Of a stretch of 11,342 bases of DNA, positions 1 to 7,882 are shown piece after piece. The stretch lies in the NCBI GenBank assembly GCA_036272735.1, contig DATAYF010000669.1, positions 1 to 11,342 on the forward strand, written 5' to 3'. Both the position numbers and the translations under genes were made by a program. Position 1 is the stretch's first letter; each line of letters begins with the position of its first letter. The notes below the pieces were generated by a model. That model had not been told where the DNA came from, did no database searches, and was given only the letters and a program-made list of their open reading frames with translations. The DNA is from DATAYF01 sp036272735 (GTDB taxonomy: Bacteria > Chloroflexota > Ktedonobacteria > Ktedonobacterales > Ktedonobacteraceae).

Positions 1-3
1 AAT

Positions 4-1983
4 ATGTATACGCTCGGTGCGCTCCTGCTTCTTAGCGCGATTGGTGGCTGGTTCTCAACACCTGTAGAAATCGCATTCATTCTCCTTGCTCTCGGTGTGG
101 TCAATCTTCCGATGCGCTATCATTTCACGTTAAATGGGATCGCATGCAACAACGTTCTATTTCGTAAGTGGAGTGAGTTCGAATCCGTGCATATTCATGG
201 TGCGCGTATCACGCTCATGCCACGAAATGGTTTTGCTCCACTCAAGCTTTTCGTGAGCGTCCCTCGTCAGAAAGAGATTATGCCTCTTTTCCAGCGCTTC
301 CTGCCATTGAGCAATGAAGCACTTCCCCCGTGGTACAAACGCTTACAGACCCCACCCTGGCTGCGTCGTCGTCTCCCTTCCATCCTGCTAGGTATGTTCC
401 TGCTGATGGGAACGCTTTTCGTTCTCAGTGCCTGTAGTGCAGGACCAGATCCGAGCGGTCTCAATACAGCCAGCCAGAAAAATTTGACGGGTGTATCAGC
501 CAATGGAACACCAATGACACAAGGTGACCTTAACAAGGCAAAGACGAGCGAACCGTTTGCCTATAATCTGGCTCTGCTCGTTGATGAGAATCGCCTGGGC
601 ATTAACTACACATGGACGCTGGTGACAGGCTACCTGGTCATGTTCATGCAAGCTGGCTTCGCGCTTGTCGAGACAGGACTGTGCCGGGCAAAAAACGCGG
701 GACATACCATGGGAATGAATTTCATGGTCTATGGCCTGGGTATGATTGGTTATTTTATTGCTGGCTTTGCGTTCCAGTTCGGTGGTATTGGTCTCGTTGG
801 AGTCGCCAATCTCGGCGGTCTCTCTGCTCTGACCAATGAGCTATCGATCAATATAGGCGGACACGCCTGGGGGCTCATCGGCTACAAGGGCTTTTTCCTG
901 AGTGATGGCACCTATGACGTTGGCATTGCTGTGATGTTCCTTTTCCAGATGGTCTTCATGGATACAACGGCGACCATCCCCACAGGGGCCATGGCGGAAC
1001 GCTGGAAATGGTCGGCATTTTGTGTGTATGCCCTCTTTGTCTCCACACTCATCTACCCGGTTTTTGGAAACTGGGCCTGGGGTGGCGGCTGGCTCTCGCA
1101 GTTAGGCAACATCGGCCTGGGAAAAGGATATATCGACTTTGCTGGTAGCGGCGTTGTCCATGCCGTTGGCGGCTGGTGTGCACTGGCCGGTGCGGTTGTC
1201 ATCGGGCCTCGTCTGGGAAAATTCAACCGCGATGGCAGTTCGAACACAATTCCCGGTCACAACATGATTCTTGCGATCACCGGGTGTTTCATTCTGGCGT
1301 TTGGCTGGTTTGGCTTTAATCCTGGGAGTACACTCGGCGCGTCAGCGAACGGAAGTCTGCGCATTGGCCTTATTGCAGTGGACACCATGCTGGCAGGCGC
1401 ATTTGGTTCGGTTGCCGCAATGGCCTATACCTGGCTGACAGGAGCAAAAAAGCCCGATGTCGGCATGATGGGCAATGGGCTGCTTGCCGGATTAGTCGCA
1501 ATCACAGCACCAAGCGGTTACGTAAGTCCCCTTGCTGCCTGTATCATCGGTATCGTTGCAGGCGTAAACGTCGTTTTCTTTGCAGGTATCATCGAGAGAG
1601 TTTTCAAGATCGATGATCCTGTTGGCGCAATCGCAGTCCACGGCGTAAATGGATGCTGGGGACAACTCTCGGTCGGTCTGTTTGCCGATGGCCTGGCTAA
1701 TTATGGAGGCTTACAGGTTAGAGGTCTCTTCTTTGGCGATCCTGGTCAGCTTGTCGCTCAAGTCATCGGAGCCGTCGTCTGCTTTGTCTATGTCTTCGGT
1801 CTCTCCTGGATCTTCTTTACCCTGTACAAGAGGTTCTTTGGTCTCCGTGTCTCAGCGGAAACTGAACTGAGAGGTCTGGATATCCCAGAGATGGGGGCTC
1901 TTGGCTACAACCCTGACGCTGAGCCTGATATCCCTGAGCTAACTCCTGGCATTTCTATGGCAGGAGCAAGTGGAGGCGAATAA
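4..1983 (+). CDS. amt: Amt-type ammonium transporter with extra N-terminal PH-like module
   Basis: This gene encodes an Amt/Mep/Rh ammonium channel of the cytoplasmic membrane. Residues about 195-615 carry the Amt core. The NH4+-binding Trp region is WAWGGGW (358-364), and GAMAERWKW (328-336) matches the GALAER segment near the outer Phe gate. DFAGSGVVH holds Asp378 and twin-His His386, GWFGFNPGS (434-442) follows, and VHGVNGCWG holds the second pore His546. The C-terminal tail (RVSAETELRGLDIPEMG, 615-631) resembles the conserved cytosolic Amt tail. The first 130 residues are not normal for the family: two hydrophobic segments (4-35) and then a beta-rich stretch (39-102) that looks like a bacterial PH-like domain. 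A lipoprotein-like signal with lipobox LSAC at Cys144 follows at about 121-144. No stop separates the parts, and Met131 (position 394) lacks a good ribosome binding site, so a fusion is favoured. The frame is open to the window edge, so the true start may lie upstream. No glnK is visible nearby. Confidence 0.93.
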   Translation: MYTLGALLLLSAIGGWFSTPVEIAFILLALGVVNLPMRYHFTLNGIACNNVLFRKWSEFESVHIHGARITLMPRNGFAPLKLFVSVPRQKEIMPLFQRFLPLSNEALPPWYKRLQTPPWLRRRLPSILLGMFLLMGTLFVLSACSAGPDPSGLNTASQKNLTGVSANGTPMTQGDLNKAKTSEPFAYNLALLVDENRLGINYTWTLVTGYLVMFMQAGFALVETGLCRAKNAGHTMGMNFMVYGLGMIGYFIAGFAFQFGGIGLVGVANLGGLSALTNELSINIGGHAWGLIGYKGFFLSDGTYDVGIAVMFLFQMVFMDTTATIPTGAMAERWKWSAFCVYALFVSTLIYPVFGNWAWGGGWLSQLGNIGLGKGYIDFAGSGVVHAVGGWCALAGAVVIGPRLGKFNRDGSSNTIPGHNMILAITGCFILAFGWFGFNPGSTLGASANGSLRIGLIAVDTMLAGAFGSVAAMAYTWLTGAKKPDVGMMGNGLLAGLVAITAPSGYVSPLAACIIGIVAGVNVVFFAGIIERVFKIDDPVGAIAVHGVNGCWGQLSVGLFADGLANYGGLQVRGLFFGDPGQLVAQVIGAVVCFVYVFGLSWIFFTLYKRFFGLRVSAETELRGLDIPEMGALGYNPDAEPDIPELTPGISMAGASGGE

Positions 1984-2018
1984 AGACTTCCATCTGTCCT
2001 TTCATACACCAAAAAGTT

Positions 2019-2055
2019 GGAGCCAGGTCTCAGATACCTGAGACCTGGTGGCTCC
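2019..2055. terminator. Strong hairpin after amt
   Basis: Arms GGAGCC-AGGTCTCAG and CTGAGACCT-ggt-GGCTCC pair over 15 bp around an ATAC loop, with one 3-nt bulge. On the + strand no T-run follows, so as an amt terminator it would not be a textbook intrinsic one. On the minus strand the hairpin is followed by a T-run (the AAAAA at 2011-2015). It could block readthrough from either side or be a repeated extragenic palindrome. Confidence 0.45.
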
Positions 2056-2125
2056 CCCGGGTTCTCTATGTAACCGTATGCTCGCCTCTATCATTTGCAT
2101 ACCCCACAATGAAGGTAAGGGAATA

Positions 2126-2512
2126 GTGACGTTAGCATTAAAAGATCGACAAACCTTATTGCACGTTGCACAGTGGACGCTGGAACAAAAATACTTGCGA
2201 GTAGAAAAGATACGGCAACTGGTCGGAACGGAGGAGAACTATCGCATCATTATTCGAGAAATTGATCGTGTCAAGGCGCAGCGCCAAAACGCACGGACCT
2301 TGCGTGCTGAAGCGACGCTGACATTACTAGATTGGCTCATGATCCTCGAACGGTTTGACTGGCAATGCGCGTACTGCCGCACCAGGCCCTTCAAAATCAT
2401 GAGCCATATCGTTCCATTACCTCGTGGAGGCACAACCCCTGAAAATTGTGTCCCCTCCTGCTATAGCTGTCTATCTCGAAAACGCAAGCTCAGTGCCTAC
2501 CAGGATATATAA
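2126..2512 (+). CDS. Small HNH nuclease-like protein
   Basis: This is a 128-residue protein, assuming the GTG start at 2126, which has an AAGG-type ribosome binding site (around 2112-2121) at good spacing. The longer frame from ATG 2048 begins inside the 2019-2055 hairpin and adds 26 residues of unlikely character. The N-terminal two thirds are helical and charged and could bind DNA. The C-terminal third is an HNH/zinc module: Cys81-x2-Cys84, then SHIVPLPRGG with His94, then ENCVP (Asn107, Cys108) and a second Cys pair at 112 and 115. The four cysteines would hold a structural zinc, and His94 and Asn107 fit the nuclease active site. The usual Asp before the first His is Ser here, as in some HNH subfamilies. 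There is no partner methylase, portal or intron nearby, so the role (homing, defence, repair) is unknown. Confidence 0.72.
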   Translation: MTLALKDRQTLLHVAQWTLEQKYLRVEKIRQLVGTEENYRIIIREIDRVKAQRQNARTLRAEATLTLLDWLMILERFDWQCAYCRTRPFKIMSHIVPLPRGGTTPENCVPSCYSCLSRKRKLSAYQDI

Positions 2513-2590
2513 GGTGTATTGGCGGCGATAGCATACAAGGAGTAGGATCCGAGAATAAGCCTTTGCCGTTCAGTCAATCTGGCCGTCCCC

Positions 2591-2619
2591 TCGACAATAA
2601 CAAACGCTTCTGTTATCCT
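2591..2619 (+). promoter_or_regulatory. Sigma70-type promoter for the alpha/beta hydrolase gene
   Basis: The -35 TCGACA (2591-2596) lies exactly 17 bp from the -10 TATCCT (2614-2619), which also has the extended -10 TG at 2611-2612. Transcription would start near 2626. That makes the ATG at 2630 almost leaderless and favours the ATG at 2648, which has GAGGGA (2632-2637) about 10 bases upstream. Confidence 0.5.
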
Positions 2620-2647
2620 ATTTGAAAAGATGAGGGACCACTTGCGC

Positions 2648-3688
2648 ATGACGGACCTATTTTCTCACTCAACAACCCGGCAGCACCTTCCCGAAACACC
2701 TGTCCCCATCACTCAGCCTGGTCGCCACGAACCAGCCAAAAAGGTTGTCAATGGTGTCGTGTCGCTTGCGGCTGCGCTTGTGAAGCGTCTACCCGCGTAT
2801 CGCTCCTGGCAACAACACGAGCTTACGCACATTGTACAGGATGGTATACTCTGCGAGACACGCCTTGGGCCGGTCGAATATCAACTACACGGGAGCGGAC
2901 CAGCCGTCATTTACGCACACGGCACGCCCGGCGGCTACGAGCAGGGCAGCGCGTTCGCCCATTTTATCGACACAGATCAATGCACGTTTATCTCGCCCTC
3001 GCGCCCAGGTTACCTACGCACGCCCCTCACCGCCGGTGCAACTCCCGAACAGCAAGCCGACCTCTACGTCGCGCTACTCGACGCGTTGGGTATCGAGCGC
3101 GCTAGCATCATTGGCTTTTCAGGAGGTGGTCCCTCTGCCTTACAGTTTGCTATCCGCCACCCCGACCGTTGCCGCAGCCTGATTATGATCGGGGGCATTA
3201 CGCAGCGCAACGTGCTCGACGAAAACTACCAGGCCCTTCCACTCCTGAAACGTTTCTCTGCTCGCCTGGAAGAACGCCTGTTGTGTTCTGACCCCTTCAT
3301 ATTCCTCGCCCTGCCCATCGCCACACGCATTCGTCATGGCGTTGCTGTCGCGGGTATGCTGTGTTCCGGCGCGGCCATCCACTTGCGTCAAGCGGGTTAC
3401 GACAACGATTGGGCGCAATTCGCCACCATTGGCAACTATCCACTAGAGCGCATTACCGCCCCAACCCTGGTCGTACATGGCACACACGACCAGGATGTTC
3501 CTTTCGCCGACGCACAATTACTCATGGAGCAAGTGTCCAACGTCACCCTAGTAACACATGCACGCGGGGATCATGCTATGTTCTATACGCATGCACACAC
3601 GGTAATGCCAATGGTACGCGACTTTATTCTGCATGAACAATCAGCCGCTGAATTGGCCGTGCCGCATAAAAAGCGCATCGAGGCGTAA
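2648..3688 (+). CDS. Alpha/beta-fold hydrolase
   Basis: This is a 346-residue alpha/beta hydrolase counted from the ATG at 2648; an in-frame ATG at 2630 would add six residues. In the 352-residue numbering, the oxyanion-loop motif is HGTPGG (97-102). The nucleophile elbow is GFSGGG with Ser164, followed by a typical PSALQFAIRHPDR helix. HGTHDQDVP supplies the acid (Asp287, less likely Asp289), and GDHAMF supplies His315. The triad is complete, so an active serine hydrolase (esterase, lipase or lactonase type) is expected. A cap-like insert spans about 192-270. The N-terminal 60 residues lack a signal peptide; residues 40-52 are mildly hydrophobic and may be a surface helix. The protein looks cytosolic and the substrate cannot be named. 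It has its own promoter and probable terminator, so it seems to be a single-gene unit. Overlapping frames on both strands here are shadows. Confidence 0.88.
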   Translation: MTDLFSHSTTRQHLPETPVPITQPGRHEPAKKVVNGVVSLAAALVKRLPAYRSWQQHELTHIVQDGILCETRLGPVEYQLHGSGPAVIYAHGTPGGYEQGSAFAHFIDTDQCTFISPSRPGYLRTPLTAGATPEQQADLYVALLDALGIERASIIGFSGGGPSALQFAIRHPDRCRSLIMIGGITQRNVLDENYQALPLLKRFSARLEERLLCSDPFIFLALPIATRIRHGVAVAGMLCSGAAIHLRQAGYDNDWAQFATIGNYPLERITAPTLVVHGTHDQDVPFADAQLLMEQVSNVTLVTHARGDHAMFYTHAHTVMPMVRDFILHEQSAAELAVPHKKRIEA

Positions 3689-3708
3689 CTCGTCGGGGGG
3701 CATTCGCG

Positions 3709-3739
3709 TACAAGGGCGTGTGCACAGCGCTGTATTTTT
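3709..3739 (+). terminator. Probable intrinsic terminator after the alpha/beta hydrolase
   Basis: TACA (3709-3712) and GCG (3716-3718) pair with CGC (3728-3730) and TGTA (3731-3734), with a 3-nt bulge and an inner TGTGCACA that can extend the stem. A TTTTT run (3735-3739) follows directly. The stem is short, so confidence is moderate. Confidence 0.42.
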
Positions 3740-3772
3740 CCATTCTAATATTTCAAAAAACCAGGCACGTTG

Positions 3773-3781
3773 TGCTATAAT
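3773..3781 (+). promoter_or_regulatory. Extended -10 promoter of the SGNH-ABC operon
   Basis: TGCTATAAT is a perfect consensus -10 (3776-3781) with the extended TGn element. No good -35 is visible at 17 bp, only a weak TTTCAA around 3751-3756. An extended -10 can work without a -35. The start would fall near 3788, leaving a leader of roughly 70 bases before the ATG at 3861. Confidence 0.6.
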
Positions 3782-3786
3782 TTGTA

Positions 3787-3817
3787 AACGTACGATACGT
3801 ATTGATATATGTACGTT
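3787..3817. promoter_or_regulatory. Candidate operator: inverted repeat at the predicted transcription start
   Basis: AACGTAC (3787-3793) and its exact reverse complement GTACGTT (3811-3817) are separated by 17 bases. A smaller perfect palindrome, ATACGTAT (3795-3802), sits between them. It starts just downstream of the -10, over the predicted start site, which is where a TetR- or GntR-like repressor often binds. No regulator gene is present in the window. An RNA-level role is also possible. Confidence 0.35.
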
Positions 3818-3860
3818 CGTTATGATACAGCACGTTAGCAGTTAGGAATGTGATTGCCCT

Positions 3861-4670
3861 ATGGCGTATAGCCATGTACATAAAGCAAAACGACGCCACT
3901 TCAACCTGAAAAATACATATCTGCATAACAAGCCAATAGCGCAAAAAGTACTCGCACCGCTACTGCTGAGTATATGTATGCTACTGGTCTGTAGCTGCGC
4001 TACGTGGTCATCGGACCAGGCCAGCAGCCATGCAACAACCAGGCAACAACATAGTAACGCACCGCTTACCTATGTCGCCATTGGCGCTTCGGACACTTTT
4101 GGCTTCGGAACGCACGATCCCTACAGCCAGAATTGGGCTAGCGACCTGGCGATGAAGCTTGGTCCCCACTATCACCTGGTCAACCTTGGTATACCAAGCA
4201 TTACGGTGCACGATGCTCTGAGGCTGGAACTCCCGGTAGCCCTCGATGCCCACCCCAGCTTGATTACCATCTGGCTGGCCGTCAACGATATTACCGATAG
4301 TGTGAGTGTCAGCAGCTACACCCACGATCTTAACACCCTGCTCGCAAGCCTACGTGCACACGATCCGCAGGCCCTGATCGCCGTAGCCAATGTGCCAAAC
4401 ATTACGTTGTTGCCCTATTTTCATCAGCCGCAATCGCCCGATGTCCATACCCTACAGACACAAATTTCGGCTTACAACGCAGCCATTGCCACAGCGGCCA
4501 CACGCTATCACGCGGTCCTGATCGACCTTTCGCAACAGAACTACAATCTGCAACAACATCCCGATTTCATCAGCCAGGATGGGCTACATCCTACCGCCGC
4601 CGGGTATGCACAGGTAGCGGATGTGTTTTATCTCGCGATACAAAATACCTTGAAAAGTAGAAATACATGA
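3861..4670 (+). CDS. SGNH/GDSL-family hydrolase, predicted lipoprotein
   Basis: This 269-residue protein should be an extracytoplasmic esterase or thioesterase of the SGNH family. A long basic N-region (to about residue 29) precedes a hydrophobic core (30-43), and VCSC at 43-46 fits a lipobox with Cys46 as the lipidated residue; Cys at -2 is unusual. A Ser/Thr/Gln-rich linker (47-68) follows. Block I is GASDTFG with Ser77 (Ala in place of the usual Asp). Block II is Gly110 in NLGIPS, block III is AVND with Asn142 (Ala for the usual Gly), and block V is DGLHP with Asp240 and His243. The Ser-Asp-His triad is complete. An AGGA lies 13 bases before the ATG, so initiation may be weak. The stop overlaps the next ATG (ATGA), which implies translational coupling to the permease. 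The pairing resembles E. coli TesA beside YbbA/YbbP. Substrate unknown. Confidence 0.86.
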   Translation: MAYSHVHKAKRRHFNLKNTYLHNKPIAQKVLAPLLLSICMLLVCSCATWSSDQASSHATTRQQHSNAPLTYVAIGASDTFGFGTHDPYSQNWASDLAMKLGPHYHLVNLGIPSITVHDALRLELPVALDAHPSLITIWLAVNDITDSVSVSSYTHDLNTLLASLRAHDPQALIAVANVPNITLLPYFHQPQSPDVHTLQTQISAYNAAIATAATRYHAVLIDLSQQNYNLQQHPDFISQDGLHPTAAGYAQVADVFYLAIQNTLKSRNT

Positions 4671-7600
4671 CGGAATTGTTCGGTATCTCGCTCGATACGC
4701 TCTCATACGTCTTGGTGGCAATCACGGTGCTGATTGTCGGGCTGATCATCTGGCTGGCGTTTGCCAATCGTGTCTTTTTCAAAATTGGCATCCGCAACAT
4801 CGGGCGCAGGCGTAGCCAGATGGCGCTGATTATCTTCGCCCTCATGCTTTCAACCACGCTGCTATCCAGCGCGCTAGCAACCGGCAACGTCATCACCTCG
4901 GCGGTGCAAAATGTCGCCGTGTATAACCTGGGCAACGTCGATGAACTGATCGAAGGCGGCCATAGCGGCTTCTTTGACGATAGCGTCTATCGCTCGGCAT
5001 TACGCCTCAAACAACAGGACCCCGATATTGCGGCGGTGAGCGCGGCCCTGGTCGAAAACGACCTGTTAATTGCCGATACCAGTTCACGCCAGGTGCGCTC
5101 TAAAGTGACGGGTCTGGGCATTGTCCCCGGCAGCGAGACCGGCTTCGGTGGCATGAAGGATAACAGCAGCAACATATTGCGTATCGCCAATCTCAAACCA
5201 AATGCCGTCTACCTCAACCAGACGACCGCGCGACTACTCAACGCCCATGCTGGCGACAAACTCTATCTATACGCCCAACGCTGGCCCGGCAAACGTTACC
5301 AGATGCAGGTCCAGGGCATCGTTGCAGATGGTGGCCTGGCAGCACAGGCACCCTACCTCCTGACCAATATCAGTACGTTCCACACCATTGAAAATCGCTA
5401 CGACGACATCACCCGTGTGTATATCGCCAACCGGGGCGGCGGCGGACTCAACGGCGTTGGCCTCTCTGGCCGCGTGACCAACGCATTAAGTCAACATATT
5501 CCAGATTATGTCCATGTTGAAACGGTGAAAGCCGATGGGGTTGCCAATTCGCTCAAAGCTGAAGATATATTTTCACGCATCTTTACGCTCTTCTGTCTCT
5601 TTGTACTGGCAATCAGCCTGCTGCTAATCTTCCTGATTTTTGTCCTGCTCGCGGCGGAACGGCGCACCGAAATGGGCATGGCCCGCGCCATCGGCGTACG
5701 TCGTGGTCAACTCGTGCAGATGTTTCTCTTCGAGGGCGCGGTCTACGATCTGATTGCCGCCTTCATCGGCGTAGCCGTCGGCGTTGGCATGGGCATCATA
5801 CTGGTCAGTTCGCTTGGTCCCATCCTGGCACGCATTGGCTTCCCGCTGACTCTGAAACTTCAACCGAGCAGCTTGATCATTGCCTATTGCCTGGGCGTCA
5901 TCTTTACCTTCTTCTCGGTCGTGCTCGCGTCCTGGCTTGTCAGCCGCATGACCATCGTCGATGCCCTGCGCAACCTCCCTGAGCCGGATCGCCCCCGCCT
6001 GACGCTGTTCGACGCCATACAACTGCTCGTGAAGCTGGGCAAAGAGAGCAGGTCGGGTCAGTCACATGCGAACTCGACGATCTGGCTAGAGCGCATTCCC
6101 GATGTGCTGCTGAGCACGGTGCGCACCGTGACCCTGTCGGGTATTCTGCCGCTGCTCGTCGGCTGTGGTCTGCTCACTTACGGACTAAAAGCGTCGCAAA
6201 TCCTGCCATTCTCGCTTGGCCTCTCACTGTTCATCATTGGCGTAGGGTTATTGCTCAAAATCCTATGCGCGCGCATCCTGGCACACTTCGGCATCGAACA
6301 AAACACGCTCCTGAACAGGCTGTTCGCCGCGCTAGCCGGGCTGACTATCGTCGCCTACTGGGCCTTGCCCTTCGACGTGCTGGCCCGACTGGGTTTACCA
6401 CGCTTCCAGGGCGGCATCGAGGTATTTTTTATCGCCGGATCGATGATGGTGCTGGGGGCCGCGTGGGCCATTATCGCCAATGCCGAGGTTATTATGGGGC
6501 CGTTGCTCAAACTCTGCTCATTCTTCCCAACCCTGCACGTTACGACCAGGTTGGCTTCGGCCTACCCGCTACTGTACCGTTTCCGCACAGGCCTGAGCGT
6601 TGTCATGTTCAGCCTGGTCATCTTCGCGATGACGGTGATGGCGGTGATTACCAACGCTATCCAGAACAACTACGCCAACATCAATGTACAGACAGGTGGC
6701 TACGATATTCAGGCCGTTTCGTACTTCAAGCCCATCAGCGATATCCGCACTGAACTGGCAAAGCACGGCATCAATCCCCAGGCATTCTCCGCAATTGGCG
6801 AACGCTCGACCACCGTTTCCGGCCTGATCCAGCTCAACGCACAAAATCCCGCCTGGCACATCTATCCAACGGAAGTGGTGGATGGTGGCTTCTTGCAGGG
6901 CTATGGTCTGCACCTGGTTGCCAGGGCTAAAGGCTTCAACAGCGACAGCGACGTATGGCAAGCGCTGCAAACGCATCCCAACTACGCCCTGATCGACGAC
7001 GACGCGCTACCCTACCCGCCCAATTATCGGCAATCGGTGTACGATCCAAGTTCCCCATCAGCCAATGCGGTCGGTTCACCCAATACACCGCCCGGCCTCG
7101 ATCCATATTATGCCTACTCGGCCAGCGGCATCTATCAGGGCGTAACCAGCTTTAACCAGGCACCAGTCTGGGTAACTGACCTTACTAAGCGCAATGCAAT
7201 GAAATTGACCATTATTGGCGTGGTGAATAATAGTGATGGGGCCCATTTTGGACTCTATGTCAATCATGCCGCCTATGGCAATGTCACAGTCGATCCTAGC
7301 ACACCCGATGCACAGGCGTACTACTTTAAAGTGGCTCCGGGCCAGGATAAACGCGCATTGGCACTGGCGCTTGGTTCGGCTTTCCTCAACAATGGGTTGG
7401 AAACGACCGTGCTCGAAGACGCGATCTTACAGACGCGCGGCCCAAGCATTCTAATCAGCGACATTCTGCTTGGTATGGTCGGATTGGTCTTATTGTTTGG
7501 GGTTGCGGCACTGGCAATTACCGGCACGCGCGCCGTTGTCGAGCGACGGCAACAGATCGGCATGATACGCGCCCTGGGAGGCAGTCGACGCTTGGTCGAA

Positions 7601-7855
7601 AATACCTTTATGTTCGAGTCGTTTTTTGTCGGCGTGCTAGGCAGCGCTTTGGGCGTCGTGCTCGGCCTGGTGCTCTCGCGCAATATTTTTGCTGCCAACT
7701 TTTTCGAACAATACAACACCGGCCTATTTTTTACGGTGCCCTGGGAACAGTTAGCGCTGATCATCGGCTTTGCCATCATGGCCTCCTTGCTGGCGGCAAT
7801 CCTACCCGCGTGGCAGGCCGGGCGCGTCCGACCAACCGAGGCACTTAGATATTAA
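4667..7855 (+). CDS. Double-FtsX-domain ABC transporter permease (MacB/YbbP-like)
   Basis: This 1062-residue membrane protein belongs to the FtsX-like (type VII) ABC permeases, which couple ATP use in the cytosol to movement of large extracytoplasmic domains rather than forming a classic channel. Predicted helices are at about 13-33, 51-71, 306-329, 356-380, 403-426, 488-507, 512-532, 552-570, 584-606, 641-663, 930-952, 983-1003 and 1028-1048. External domains lie at about 72-305 (MacB-PCD-like) and 664-929. The FtsX coupling signatures occur twice: ERRTEMGMARAIG (331-343) and ERRQQIGMIRALGG (959-972). The four helices at 488-606 between the halves, plus the extra N-terminal helix, exceed the roughly ten helices expected for YbbP-like proteins. 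The start overlaps the hydrolase stop codon, and the ATPase gene follows after 27 bases. The role is inferred: extraction or export of a hydrophobic substrate or lipoprotein. The long frames at 6265-6753 and on the minus strand are shadows. Confidence 0.9.
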   Translation: MTELFGISLDTLSYVLVAITVLIVGLIIWLAFANRVFFKIGIRNIGRRRSQMALIIFALMLSTTLLSSALATGNVITSAVQNVAVYNLGNVDELIEGGHSGFFDDSVYRSALRLKQQDPDIAAVSAALVENDLLIADTSSRQVRSKVTGLGIVPGSETGFGGMKDNSSNILRIANLKPNAVYLNQTTARLLNAHAGDKLYLYAQRWPGKRYQMQVQGIVADGGLAAQAPYLLTNISTFHTIENRYDDITRVYIANRGGGGLNGVGLSGRVTNALSQHIPDYVHVETVKADGVANSLKAEDIFSRIFTLFCLFVLAISLLLIFLIFVLLAAERRTEMGMARAIGVRRGQLVQMFLFEGAVYDLIAAFIGVAVGVGMGIILVSSLGPILARIGFPLTLKLQPSSLIIAYCLGVIFTFFSVVLASWLVSRMTIVDALRNLPEPDRPRLTLFDAIQLLVKLGKESRSGQSHANSTIWLERIPDVLLSTVRTVTLSGILPLLVGCGLLTYGLKASQILPFSLGLSLFIIGVGLLLKILCARILAHFGIEQNTLLNRLFAALAGLTIVAYWALPFDVLARLGLPRFQGGIEVFFIAGSMMVLGAAWAIIANAEVIMGPLLKLCSFFPTLHVTTRLASAYPLLYRFRTGLSVVMFSLVIFAMTVMAVITNAIQNNYANINVQTGGYDIQAVSYFKPISDIRTELAKHGINPQAFSAIGERSTTVSGLIQLNAQNPAWHIYPTEVVDGGFLQGYGLHLVARAKGFNSDSDVWQALQTHPNYALIDDDALPYPPNYRQSVYDPSSPSANAVGSPNTPPGLDPYYAYSASGIYQGVTSFNQAPVWVTDLTKRNAMKLTIIGVVNNSDGAHFGLYVNHAAYGNVTVDPSTPDAQAYYFKVAPGQDKRALALALGSAFLNNGLETTVLEDAILQTRGPSILISDILLGMVGLVLLFGVAALAITGTRAVVERRQQIGMIRALGGSRRLVENTFMFESFFVGVLGSALGVVLGLVLSRNIFAANFFEQYNTGLFFTVPWEQLALIIGFAIMASLLAAILPAWQAGRVRPTEALRY

Positions 7856-7882
7856 TAAAATAACAACTATCGAGCGAAAATA

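Noticed and set aside
2048..2125. Longer HNH start at ATG 2048
   Set aside because: It begins inside the strong hairpin and has no ribosome binding site; GTG 2126 has a good purine-rich site at proper spacing.
6265..6753. 162-codon + strand frame inside the permease gene
   Set aside because: Out-of-frame shadow of a strongly supported membrane protein; its composition is Arg/Pro-rich with no family resemblance.
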